Source: a bacterium (GTDB lineage: Bacteria; Bacillota; Clostridia; UBA1381). From it: DNA of 36,052 nt. The stretch's first letter is position 1, and the number at the start of each line of letters is the position of its first letter. The stretch covers positions 1 to 36,052 of the forward strand of contig JAUNPN010000015.1 of the NCBI GenBank assembly GCA_030536655.1, written 5' to 3'. Shown here in pieces: positions 23,951 to 32,140 of this stretch. The position numbers and the translations under genes were made by a program. The notes beneath the pieces were generated by a model, which was not told the origin of the DNA, ran no database searches, and was given only the letters and a program-made list of their open reading frames with translations.

Positions 23951-25447
23951 ATGAAAAATAATTCTTTTTCCGTTTTCGGACGAGTGATGAATTTGTTGAA
24001 TGTATCAACATCTGCAATGGCGCAGTCCCTGCATGTAGACGCAAGTCTTATCAGCAAATGGCGGACAGGAGCCAGAAGCCTGACAAAAAATTCCCCGTAT
24101 TTTGATGACGCTGCAAGGACACTCGACGAAAACTACAGCGGCGATTCACATTCCCTCGCTATACTTCTGCATGATTTCATCCCAAATGAAGAATACGACG
24201 CTTCCTCCGATACGCTTACGCTTATAACGCAGGCTCTTTCGTCAAGCGAAGATGTTTTTCCGCAGGAGTATGATATGATATTCGGAAGCGAAAAGACCTC
24301 TCATATGCTTTGCTTCGGCGGAAGCGGAGGCAGGCAAGAGGGTGTAAAGCGCGCTCTGACCTATGCGGAGGGACTGGACTCGGGCAGGGAAATCATAATT
24401 ATAGATTCGGAAGAATTTTATTGGCTGCTTGAGGACGACGGCTTTTTGATCCGCTTTGAGGATCGCATATACCGTCTGCTTGAAATGGGCTTCCATGCAA
24501 AATTTATACTTCATTATTCTCCGTCGGCGGAGAATTTCAGAAGATTTTTTGAAAAAATCAGCCCTGTGCTCTTTCATCGAAACGCAGAATGGTATTATTC
24601 GGCATATTATGACGAATCGGTTATGAATGTTTCTATGCTTGCTGTAAATCATTCGGTTATGGTTCTGGGGATCGCGGTAAACGGATTCGATTCCACTACA
24701 ATGATTTTTACGGATAAACCTGCAATAGAGCTGCACTACAGACTTATAAACAATATTATAGAAAGATGTACTCCGATTTTCTGCGATTTTAAGCCGGACG
24801 AGCTTTTATCTATTGTGGGGAATGCCGCCGCTTTCAGAAAAAGCTCGATTCTGTATTCTTTTCTGCCCGTACCGGCATTTATTGCCATACGTCCCTCGCT
24901 CCTAAGACCCATACTTGAGGATAACGAGGTTGACGATGAAACCGCGGAAAAGGTTATGAAGCTTAATCATGATTTCAGACTAGTGGTTAAAAGCTATAAT
25001 CCAAATCTGGGGAACAGCCGAGATACATTTATACAGATATTTCAGCTTGAAAAATTCACCAAAAGAGTAAAGCAAGGCTCCTTTATAAGCCGCAGTCTTA
25101 CAAACGTATGCGGAAAAGACATTGTAATAACTTCTCAGAGGCACGCTCTTGCCCTGCGTCATCTTGTGGATACGCTGCTTGTAAACGACAATGTCAGGAT
25201 CGTAATGGCGTCGGAAAAGGACTACAGATATATGCCCCAGATAAACTGTTGGGTAAAGGAAAACGGCTTCGTTCTTCAAATGGATACAAAGGGCTTTCGC
25301 GCCTGCGATGAAAGCATAGCGGTAAGCGCTGCGGCGATTGCGCTTGCTCACTGTGTTCACCGGGTGCCGCCGGAACGCAAGGAAAGGAATTCGATAATAG
25401 AATTTTTGTCCGAGCTTGCGGAGGAACTGGAAAAAAGCGAAACATGA
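23951..25447 (+). CDS. HTH transcriptional regulator with a large uncharacterised domain
   Basis: The 498-residue product starts with a Cro/C1-like helix-turn-helix (about residues 1-60; STSAMAQSLHVDASLISKWRTG). The remaining ~430 residues match no family I can name. They include a GSGGRQEGVKRALTYAE segment, a strand-rich REIIIIDSEEFYWLLEDDG region and a C-terminal half with several predicted alpha/beta elements. I see no membrane segment or obvious cofactor motif. It is divergent from the hydantoinase operon, sharing a ~280-nt control region, so it is most simply the cluster's own regulator, with the large domain sensing a ligand or metabolite. I start at the ATG at 23951 because AGGTGAT (23940-23946) is well spaced for it; GTG 23942 and ATG 23945 overlap that site. 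Confidence 0.75.
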   Translation: MKNNSFSVFGRVMNLLNVSTSAMAQSLHVDASLISKWRTGARSLTKNSPYFDDAARTLDENYSGDSHSLAILLHDFIPNEEYDASSDTLTLITQALSSSEDVFPQEYDMIFGSEKTSHMLCFGGSGGRQEGVKRALTYAEGLDSGREIIIIDSEEFYWLLEDDGFLIRFEDRIYRLLEMGFHAKFILHYSPSAENFRRFFEKISPVLFHRNAEWYYSAYYDESVMNVSMLAVNHSVMVLGIAVNGFDSTTMIFTDKPAIELHYRLINNIIERCTPIFCDFKPDELLSIVGNAAAFRKSSILYSFLPVPAFIAIRPSLLRPILEDNEVDDETAEKVMKLNHDFRLVVKSYNPNLGNSRDTFIQIFQLEKFTKRVKQGSFISRSLTNVCGKDIVITSQRHALALRHLVDTLLVNDNVRIVMASEKDYRYMPQINCWVKENGFVLQMDTKGFRACDESIAVSAAAIALAHCVHRVPPERKERNSIIEFLSELAEELEKSET

Positions 25448-25488
25448 GCTTTTTAAAGCATTCAAAAATATACTGAGATTTACTCTAT

Positions 25489-25527
25489 ATCGTATCCCAT
25501 GCAAGAATAATTTGCATGGGATACGAT
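25489..25527. repeat. Perfect 16-bp inverted repeat after the regulator gene
   Basis: ATCGTATCCCATGCAA (25489-25504), a 7-nt loop and TTGCATGGGATACGAT (25512-25527) form a perfect stem 42 nt after the regulator stop. No T-run follows on the + strand (AATATAGG). It may still act as a terminator or mRNA end, or be the end of a decayed mobile element. Confidence 0.5.
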
Positions 25528-25534
25528 AATATAG

Positions 25535-25760
25535 GCAATAAGCATAAATACGTTCTTTATACTTATCGAATACCAAGGAATATCCCTCTTTAAGCTTCTA
25601 AAACTCAGCACAGCATACACTACCTATTCCTGCGGCACGACAGGTGTGATTTTTGTTGATTATCTTAAAAATGTACTTATCCCCACTCCTAAACAAGGTG
25701 ATATTGTCATTATGGAACATTCTGACAATACTCCGATTATACGCAATTGTTCATCCAAAA
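25535..25760 (+). pseudogene. Remnant resembling an IS630-family transposase
   Basis: In the frame that runs from 25535 the translation contains TGVIFVDYLKNVLIPTPKQG followed by DIVIME. This recalls the DDE domain of IS630-type transposases, where a segment of the form F..yL...L.P.lk.GDivvmDN is typical. The acidic residue after the VIM strand reads E rather than D, and neither an N-terminal domain nor the following His-rich block is present. I treat it as a short decayed fragment. No terminal repeats are identified. Confidence 0.4.
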
Positions 25761-26103
25761 GCTCAAAAAGGCTGAAAAATCCTTTTTTAAATGTATCCTC
25801 ATTTAATAGCTGGATAAAAGAAGTTGTGAAAAAATACAAAAGCAATATCCTGATTTTCCTGAAATAACAAGCCGCTGTTTCCGACATACCTTCGTAAGCC
25901 GGGTAATAAAATATGGTATGCCGTTAATCTATCTGCAAAGAATAGGTGGTTGGAGTTCAATGGATATGATTACCAAAGTATATTCCTATATTGAGTTTGA
26001 GCAGCTATATGAGGCTATGAATCAGACCCATGAGCGAAGGAACAACATAATATCTGTTAGGGGGAAATTAGGGTACAGACGAGAAAATGAAACAGATAAA
26101 TAG
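25761..26103 (+). pseudogene. Frameshifted C-terminal fragment of a tyrosine recombinase (phage-type integrase)
   Basis: The first part (NPFLNVSSFNSWIKEVVKKYK) and the second part (EITSRCFRHTFVSRVIKYGM) are in different frames, with the shift near 25845. Joined, they match the C-terminal catalytic domain of integrases: the R-H-T-F box, PLIYLQRIGGWSS (GG-W box) and KVYSYIEFEQL with the nucleophile tyrosine. The N-terminal core-binding domain is missing. The fragment is therefore dead, but it shows that an integrating element once sat at the right edge of the hydantoinase block. Confidence 0.7.
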
Positions 26104-26204
26104 TAAAAAAGTCGATAAAAGCGGACAAAATAGAAAAAAAGTAAAAAATGTTAACAAAAACAACCAAAAAAATATAAATTAAGTAAAATTTTGCTCATTT
26201 CCTC

Positions 26205-26233
26205 TTGATTATTTCCGTTGAATATGAGATAAT
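26205..26233 (+). promoter_or_regulatory. Promoter of the DUF512 gene
   Basis: TTGATT (26205-26210) and GATAAT (26228-26233) are 17 nt apart, with TGA just upstream of the -10 (extended -10). The start site would be near 26240, 26 nt before the ATG at 26266. The stretch 26104-26204 before it is AT-rich and holds nothing I recognise. Confidence 0.7.
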
Positions 26234-26265
26234 ATAGAATGGAATATACCAGAAGGAGTAAGCCT

Positions 26266-27588
26266 ATGAGGAAAGCCGATACAACAATTGAATATGTAGA
26301 GCCATTTTCGCCGGCTGCGCAGGCAGGTCTTCTTGCGGGTGATAATATACTTAAAATCAATGGCTGCGATTTTCATGATATTCTTGAATACCGCTATCTC
26401 ACAGCGGAATATGAGGTAGAAATGGAAATCAGAAAAATAAACGGTGAGGTTGAAAAGGTTGTTATAACAAACGATTATGAGGATTTGGGAATTGAATTCA
26501 AGGAGGGACTTATTGACGAGGCACAGTCCTGTCATAATAAGTGTATCTTCTGTTTTATTGACCAGCTTCCAAAAGGAATGCGTGAAACCGTCTATTTTAA
26601 AGATGATGATACCCGCCTGTCCTTTTTGCAGGGGAATTATGTCACATTGACAAATATGTCCGATGAGGAGATTGACAGATTAATTAAGATGCGTGTTTCT
26701 CCTATTAATGTTAGTGTACACGCAACAGATCCCGAACTGCGCTGCAAAATGCTTAATAACCGTTTTGCCGGAAAATGCTATAGTATATTGAAGAAATTTT
26801 CTGAAAACGGTATAATGATGAATTGCCAAATAGTACTCTGCCCCGGAATTAATGACGGAAAACAGCTTGACCGTACCATTAAAGATCTGGAGGCACTGTA
26901 TCCGTATGTAAACAGCGTTTCGGCTGTACCTGTGGGACTGACACGCTACAGAGAGGGGCTGTACAAGCTTAAGCCGTATACAAAGGAAACGGCTGCGCAG
27001 GTTATAGAGCAGGTAAGCGAGCATCAGAAAAGACTGATAAAGAAAATAGGCACCCGTCTTATATACCTTTCGGATGAGTTCTATATTAAAGCCGGACTGC
27101 CGCTGCCGGAGCCGGAAAGCTATGAGGGTTTTCCTCAGCTCGAAAACGGCGTCGGACTGGTTGCCAGCCTTAAAGAGGAATTTGACGAGGCAATAAAGCT
27201 TGTAAAGAGAAAGGAATATTCAAGAAAATCTGTCATTATGGCAACAGGAGAAATTGTCGGAGATTTTATATCTGAGCTTGGAGCTATGGTGCAGGACGCG
27301 TCCGGTATAGAGGTCAGGGTATATCCGATAAAAAACAATTTTTTCGGAGGCGAGGTAAATGTTTCGGGGCTGGTAACCGGCGGAGATATTATAGAGCAGC
27401 TCAAGAATGTTCCGAAGGCAGACGCGCTTCTGATACCGCAGACAATGCTTCGGGATGATGATGAAATATTCCTTGATGACACAACCGTTGCTCAGGTTGA
27501 GGATGCATTGGGTATGCCGTTGATTCCGGTATTGAATGACGGATATGAATTTATAGAAAAAATAATAGGCGAAGAGCTTGAATTTTAA
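26266..27588 (+). CDS. PDZ / radical SAM / DUF512 protein
   Basis: The 440-residue protein has a short N-terminal PDZ-like domain (about 5-60; FSPAAQAGLLAGDNILKING). A radical-SAM type cluster motif follows, CxxxCxxC at Cys89, Cys93 and Cys96 (SCHNKCIFCFIDQLP). The C-terminal DUF512 region contains PVGLTRYREGLYKLKPY and VSGLVTGGDIIEQLKN. This family is common in Clostridia and is often next to der, as here, but its reaction has not been established as far as I know. The ATG at 26266 follows AGAAGGAG; the in-frame ATG at 26239 would place this site inside the gene. The structured RNA copy C starts one nt after its stop. Confidence 0.9.
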   Translation: MRKADTTIEYVEPFSPAAQAGLLAGDNILKINGCDFHDILEYRYLTAEYEVEMEIRKINGEVEKVVITNDYEDLGIEFKEGLIDEAQSCHNKCIFCFIDQLPKGMRETVYFKDDDTRLSFLQGNYVTLTNMSDEEIDRLIKMRVSPINVSVHATDPELRCKMLNNRFAGKCYSILKKFSENGIMMNCQIVLCPGINDGKQLDRTIKDLEALYPYVNSVSAVPVGLTRYREGLYKLKPYTKETAAQVIEQVSEHQKRLIKKIGTRLIYLSDEFYIKAGLPLPEPESYEGFPQLENGVGLVASLKEEFDEAIKLVKRKEYSRKSVIMATGEIVGDFISELGAMVQDASGIEVRVYPIKNNFFGGEVNVSGLVTGGDIIEQLKNVPKADALLIPQTMLRDDDEIFLDDTTVAQVEDALGMPLIPVLNDGYEFIEKIIGEELEF

Positions 27589-27690
27589 CACGAAAAATAA
27601 GCGGCGCATACCGCTCTATTTAGGAACTCGAAGTATAAGCATACGGCTTCGTTTCTTAAAAGGGCAATCTGCTTGTTTATTTTTCGCGTG
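27589..27690 (+). ncRNA. Structured repeat RNA element, copy C (der leader)
   Basis: This is the third copy. The closing stem CACGAAAAATAA (27589-27600) pairs with TTATTTTTCGCGTG (27677-27690), with entirely different base pairs from copy B but the same position. The inner arm pairs TTTAGGAAC with GTTTCTTAAA and GCTC with GGGC. The conserved strands ATAAGCGGCGCAT, TCGAAGTATAAGCATAC and GGCAATCTGCTTG are present. It starts one nt after the stop codon of the DUF512 gene and ends 35 nt before the der ATG. No separate promoter is obvious, so it is probably part of a polycistronic transcript. Confidence 0.65.
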
Positions 27691-27725
27691 AATAAGCCGT
27701 TTTAGTGCGGCAGATTGGAGGAAGA

Positions 27726-29048
27726 ATGAAACCGACAGTAGCAATAGTAGGAAGACCGAATGTGGGAAAATCCACATTATTTAATAAAATTACAGGACAG
27801 CGCATAAGCATAGTAGAGGATACACCGGGTGTAACACGTGACAGAATTTATGCGGACGCGTCATGGCTGGATAAGCATTTTACGTTAATAGATACGGGTG
27901 GTATTGAGCCGGCTGCAAAGGATGAAATCTTAAGTCAGATGCGCCGTCAGGCTCAGCTTGCAATTGAAATGGCGGATGTTGTAATACTTATGACAAATGT
28001 CCGTGACGGTGTTACCGCAAATGACCAGGATGTGGCAAATATGCTGTTAAAGGCTAACAAAAAGATAGTTCTTGCGGTAAATAAGGTTGATAATGTGGGT
28101 GACCCTCCGTTTGAATTTTATGAGTTTTACAATTTGGGCTTAGGCGACCCGATAGCAATCTCGTCAACACATGGTTTGGGCGTCGGTGATTTATTGGACG
28201 AAGTAACTCACAAATTCCCGGAGGAGTCAGATACCTCCGAGGAGGATGACGAAATCAAGGTTGCTGTAATCGGAAAGCCTAATGCGGGAAAATCCTCGCT
28301 TATTAATAAGATTCTCGGTGAAGAACGCGTTATTGTTTCGAATGTAGCCGGAACAACAAGAGATGCTATCGACTCGCATTACGAAAAGGACGGGGAGCGT
28401 TTCCTTTTCATAGATACTGCCGGAATGAGAAAGCGCGGCAGAATTGATGAAAATATAGAGCATTACAGCGTTGTACGTTCATTGGCTGCGGTTGACCGTT
28501 CGGATGTTTGTGTAATTATGATTGACGCGTCAGAGGGTATTACGGAGCAGGATACAAAGATTGCCGGTTATGCACATGAGCAGGGCAGAGCTTGTATTAT
28601 AGCTGTAAATAAATGGGATTTGGTTGTCAAGGATACAAAGACAATGAAGAATTTCACTGACAGAGTGCGTGAGGAATTTGCCTTTATGTCATATGCTGAG
28701 ATTGTATTTATCAGCGCAAAGACCGGCTCAAGAGTTAATAAGCTTATGGAAATGATAAAATCCGTAAATGAGCAGCATAAGAGAAGAATTACAACAGGTA
28801 TGCTCAACGATGTAATAAATGAGGCAACCGCAAAACAGCAGCCTCCGTCGGACAAGGGAAGAAGATTGCGTATTTACTATGCAACCCAGGCATCGACAGC
28901 ACCTCCGACATTTATAATCTTCTGCAATAACAAGGAGATATTCCATTACTCATATCTTAGATTTATAGAAAATCAGATAAGAGATAATTTTGGCTTTAAG
29001 GGTACGCCTATTAATTTCATTATAAGAGAAAAGGGCGAGAAAAAATAA
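27726..29048 (+). CDS. der: Ribosome-assembly GTPase Der (EngA)
   Basis: Der is an essential GTPase with two G domains in tandem that acts in maturation of the 50S ribosomal subunit. The first G domain shows GRPNVGKST, DTGG and NKVD. The second shows GKPNAGKSS, DTAG and NKWD. The C-terminal KH-like domain follows (LRIYYATQASTAPPTFIIF). The length of 440 residues is normal. I start at the ATG at 27726, with GGAGG at 27717-27721; the in-frame GTG at 27705 has no ribosome-binding site. It leads a der-plsY-gpsA group found in many Firmicutes. Confidence 0.97.
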   Translation: MKPTVAIVGRPNVGKSTLFNKITGQRISIVEDTPGVTRDRIYADASWLDKHFTLIDTGGIEPAAKDEILSQMRRQAQLAIEMADVVILMTNVRDGVTANDQDVANMLLKANKKIVLAVNKVDNVGDPPFEFYEFYNLGLGDPIAISSTHGLGVGDLLDEVTHKFPEESDTSEEDDEIKVAVIGKPNAGKSSLINKILGEERVIVSNVAGTTRDAIDSHYEKDGERFLFIDTAGMRKRGRIDENIEHYSVVRSLAAVDRSDVCVIMIDASEGITEQDTKIAGYAHEQGRACIIAVNKWDLVVKDTKTMKNFTDRVREEFAFMSYAEIVFISAKTGSRVNKLMEMIKSVNEQHKRRITTGMLNDVINEATAKQQPPSDKGRRLRIYYATQASTAPPTFIIFCNNKEIFHYSYLRFIENQIRDNFGFKGTPINFIIREKGEKK

Positions 29049-29094
29049 ATAAAGGAAGCTTCTTTTTAGAGTAAGCTTAAATTCGGAGGTTGTT

Positions 29095-29769
29095 ATGGAT
29101 AAAACAATTATGATATTAGCCGTGATGGCGGGAGTAATTTCCTACCTTATCGGCTCAGTTAATTTTTCAATTATGCTTTCAAGGGCTGTAGGGGGCAAGG
29201 ATATACGCAGCAGCGGCTCCGGTAATGCGGGCGCTACAAATATGATGCGAACCTATGGCAAAAAGATGGGTGTAATAACGTTGCTGCTTGATGTGGCAAA
29301 GGGTATAATTGCGATACTTATCGTAAATCTTATTGTAAAATATTATAATGATACATCGCTGAATGATGCGTTTCTTGCGGAACTGGATCGTGCGTCGCTT
29401 CCGTATATTGCGGGATTGTGCGTAGTTCTGGGACATAATTTCCCGCTTTATTTCGGCTTCAAGGGCGGCAAGGGTGTTGCAACGTCCTTGGGCGTTGTTC
29501 TGATGCTTGATTGGAAGCTTGGTCTTATAATCGCAGTATGCGCGGTTGCGGTTATGGCAATAACGAGATATGTATCCTTCGGCTCAATCCTCGGCGGAGC
29601 GGCTTTTATCGTAGGAGAAGCAATAAGAATGGTTGTGGCTCAGGACTTTATTCCGGTTAAGCTTGTATGCTGTGTTCTTATCGGCGGTATGCTGATAGTA
29701 CGTCATCATGCGAATATAAAAAGACTTTTAAACGGAACGGAAAACAAGCTTGGAGCAAAGAAAAATTAA
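29095..29769 (+). CDS. plsY: Glycerol-3-phosphate acyltransferase PlsY
   Basis: PlsY moves the acyl group from acyl-phosphate to glycerol-3-phosphate, the first step of phospholipid synthesis. The 224-residue membrane protein has about five to seven helices. It carries the conserved motifs SGNAGATNMMRTYGKK and GHNFPLYFGFKGGKGVATSLG, which form the phosphate and glycerol-3-phosphate sites. The C-terminus ends in a basic tail. The following gpsA gene makes its substrate glycerol-3-phosphate, which explains the pairing. An upstream GGAGG precedes the ATG. Confidence 0.96.
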   Translation: MDKTIMILAVMAGVISYLIGSVNFSIMLSRAVGGKDIRSSGSGNAGATNMMRTYGKKMGVITLLLDVAKGIIAILIVNLIVKYYNDTSLNDAFLAELDRASLPYIAGLCVVLGHNFPLYFGFKGGKGVATSLGVVLMLDWKLGLIIAVCAVAVMAITRYVSFGSILGGAAFIVGEAIRMVVAQDFIPVKLVCCVLIGGMLIVRHHANIKRLLNGTENKLGAKKN

Positions 29770-29782
29770 GGAGGTTACGGTG

Positions 29783-30769
29783 ATGAATATTTCTGTTATA
29801 GGCAGCGGCAGCTGGGGAACAGCGGTAGCTGTAATGCTCGCGAAAAAGGGCTGTGATGTGAAGCTTTGGTCATGGATTCAGGAGGAAACGGACAGATTGA
29901 ACCGTGACCGTGAAAATAAGGAATTTCTTCCGGGAATAGCTTTTCCAGATAATATATACTGTACGCATGACATTAAGGAATGCTGTGACGGCGCGGATTT
30001 AATCATAACTGCTGCGCCTTCTCCGGCAACGCGCACAACGGCAAAAACTCTTTCGGAGTATGTTTTGCCCGGACAGAAGATTGTCAATATCTCAAAGGGA
30101 CTTGAGAACGGCAGCCTTAAACGCTTATCAGAGGTATATAAGGAGGAAATACCCCAAGCTGATATTTCGGTGATGAGCGGACCGTCGCATGCGGAGGAGG
30201 TTTCAAAGGGACTTCCTACAACGAATGTGGTTGCGTCGGACAATAATGAAACAGCAAAATTTATTCAGGATATACTCATGGGCGAAAGCTTCAGAATCTA
30301 TACCTCAACAGATATTATCGGAGTGGAGCTCGGCGGAGCATTAAAGAATGTAATCGCACTCTGTGCAGGTATTTCAGACGGGCTTGGCTACGGTGATAAT
30401 ACAAAGGCCGCGTTAATGACAAGAGGGCTTGCCGAGATTGCAAGGCTCGGTGAAGCAATGGGCGCAAAGCCGACTACGTTCATGGGTTTAAGCGGCGTCG
30501 GAGATTTGATTGTCACTTGTACAAGCATGCATTCAAGAAACCGTCGTGCTGGTATACTCCTGGGAGAGGGGTATTCTCTTGATGAAACGTTAAAAAAGGT
30601 GCATATGGTTGTAGAGGGAGTGAACACTGCTTCTGCTGCATATGAGCTTGCGCATAGGTATAATGTTGAAATGCCGATTGTTGAGCAGGCGTACGGGATT
30701 CTTTACGGAGGAAAGAATCCGCGCGGCGCAGTGCTTGACTTAATGACAAGAGAAAAAAAGGGAGAATAA
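29783..30769 (+). CDS. gpsA: NAD(P)+-dependent glycerol-3-phosphate dehydrogenase
   Basis: GpsA reduces dihydroxyacetone phosphate to glycerol-3-phosphate for lipid synthesis. The 328-residue protein has the N-terminal Rossmann motif GSGSWGTAVAVML, then NISKGLENG, MSGPSHAEEV and the catalytic lysine segment GVELGGALKNVIALCAG. The C-terminal domain is complete. A strong AAGGAGGT at 29768-29775 overlaps the plsY stop and precedes the ATG at 29783; GTG at 29780 is the alternative. The upstream in-frame ATG at 29750 lies inside plsY and before the ribosome-binding site. Confidence 0.96.
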   Translation: MNISVIGSGSWGTAVAVMLAKKGCDVKLWSWIQEETDRLNRDRENKEFLPGIAFPDNIYCTHDIKECCDGADLIITAAPSPATRTTAKTLSEYVLPGQKIVNISKGLENGSLKRLSEVYKEEIPQADISVMSGPSHAEEVSKGLPTTNVVASDNNETAKFIQDILMGESFRIYTSTDIIGVELGGALKNVIALCAGISDGLGYGDNTKAALMTRGLAEIARLGEAMGAKPTTFMGLSGVGDLIVTCTSMHSRNRRAGILLGEGYSLDETLKKVHMVVEGVNTASAAYELAHRYNVEMPIVEQAYGILYGGKNPRGAVLDLMTREKKGE

Positions 30770-30775
30770 TGCGCA

Positions 30776-32131
30776 ATGAATATTGTAATTATCGGCGGCG
30801 GTAAGGTTGGAAGAAAACTGGTTGAAGATTTCGCAAAGGAAGGACACAGCGTAATTTTAATTGATACCCGAGATGAAATCATCGAAAGAATACAGAATGA
30901 TTATGACGTTATGGGCGTATCGGGCAGCGGAACAGATATAGATATTCTGGACGAGGCGGGAATAAAAAACTGTGACCTTGCCGTGTGCGTAACGGATAAG
31001 GATGAAATCAATGCCCTTTGTGCGATTGTTGCAAAGAAACGCGGCGCAAAAAACTGCGTCGCAAGAATAAGAAACCGTCAGTATTTCCGTCAGCTTGGCT
31101 TTATGCGCGATGAGCTTGGGATTAATCTTATCATAAACCCCGAATTTTATGCTGCTAATGAAATTTCAAGAATACTGAGATTTCCGGCGGCAATAAAGAC
31201 TGAAACCTTTGCAAAGGGGAGAATAGAGCTTGCAGAATTGAAGCTTCCGGAAAGCCTGGAGGACAAGCCGATATTTGAGATTTATAAAAAATATAAGGTA
31301 AGGCTTTTAATATGTGCCGTAGCGCGCGGAGATAAGGTTATTATACCGAACGGTAATTTTGTGCTGATGCGCGGCGATAAAATTCATATTACAGGCTCAC
31401 ACGCTGATATAGCAAAATTTCTGAAGCTGGCGGGAATTGATAACCTGAGATTGAAAACTGTTATGATAATAGGCGGCGGAAGAATATCAAATTACCTGGC
31501 AACTCAGCTTATTGAAAGCGGTATGAAGGTAAAGATAATAGAAAGTAATCATGACCGCTGCATGGAGCTTGCCGAATATATTCCAAAGGCGAAGATCATC
31601 TGCGGTGACGGTACGGATCAGTATTTGCTGGACGAGGAAGGCATTGATACGGTAGACGCATTTGTGTCGCTGACCGGAATTGATGAGGAAAATATAGTAA
31701 TATCAATGTATGCCAGAATGAAAAAGGTTGATAAGGTTGTTACAAAAATCAACAGAATTTCTTTTGCGCAGATGCTTGATACAACAGGAATTGACAGCAT
31801 TGTAACTCCAAAGGATATAACAGCTAATATAATAGTAGGCTATGCGCGTGCTATGAATGAGGCCGACAGCGACCCGGAGGTTGTATCCTTGTACAGAATA
31901 ATAAAAAACAAGGCGGAAGCAGTGGAGTTTAAGGTGACGAGAAATTCTGGGGTAACAAACAGGGCGCTTAAGGATTTGAAGTTAAAGAAAAATATTCTTG
32001 TTGCCGCGATAGTAAAAAAGGGCGGCGGCAGAAGCGGAGTGCCGGACGGTAATTCAATGATAGAAGTAGGAGATACTGTTGTAATTGTCACTACAGAAAA
32101 ACTTAAGCGTCTGACAGATATTCTTGCATAG
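30776..32131 (+). CDS. trkA: TrkA: NAD/nucleotide-binding regulatory subunit of Trk potassium uptake
   Basis: TrkA is the cytoplasmic gating protein of the Trk potassium channel. The 451-residue product carries two RCK units. RCK_N Rossmann motifs are at the start (NIVIIGGGKVGRKLVEDF) and the middle (VMIIGGGRISNYLATQL), each followed by an RCK_C domain (LPESLEDKPIFEIYK; LKKNILVAAIVKKGG). Two units per chain is typical of TrkA and contrasts with the single-unit KtrA at 34980. The gene starts 6 nt after gpsA and trkH follows 9 nt later. Confidence 0.94.
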   Translation: MNIVIIGGGKVGRKLVEDFAKEGHSVILIDTRDEIIERIQNDYDVMGVSGSGTDIDILDEAGIKNCDLAVCVTDKDEINALCAIVAKKRGAKNCVARIRNRQYFRQLGFMRDELGINLIINPEFYAANEISRILRFPAAIKTETFAKGRIELAELKLPESLEDKPIFEIYKKYKVRLLICAVARGDKVIIPNGNFVLMRGDKIHITGSHADIAKFLKLAGIDNLRLKTVMIIGGGRISNYLATQLIESGMKVKIIESNHDRCMELAEYIPKAKIICGDGTDQYLLDEEGIDTVDAFVSLTGIDEENIVISMYARMKKVDKVVTKINRISFAQMLDTTGIDSIVTPKDITANIIVGYARAMNEADSDPEVVSLYRIIKNKAEAVEFKVTRNSGVTNRALKDLKLKKNILVAAIVKKGGGRSGVPDGNSMIEVGDTVVIVTTEKLKRLTDILA

Positions 32132-32140
32132 GAGGATTGT

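Noticed and set aside
10237-26103. tRNA-Leu as the attachment site of an island ending at the integrase remnant
   Set aside because: The tRNA 3' end faces left, away from the supposed island, and I see no copy of its 3' end near 26.1 kb.
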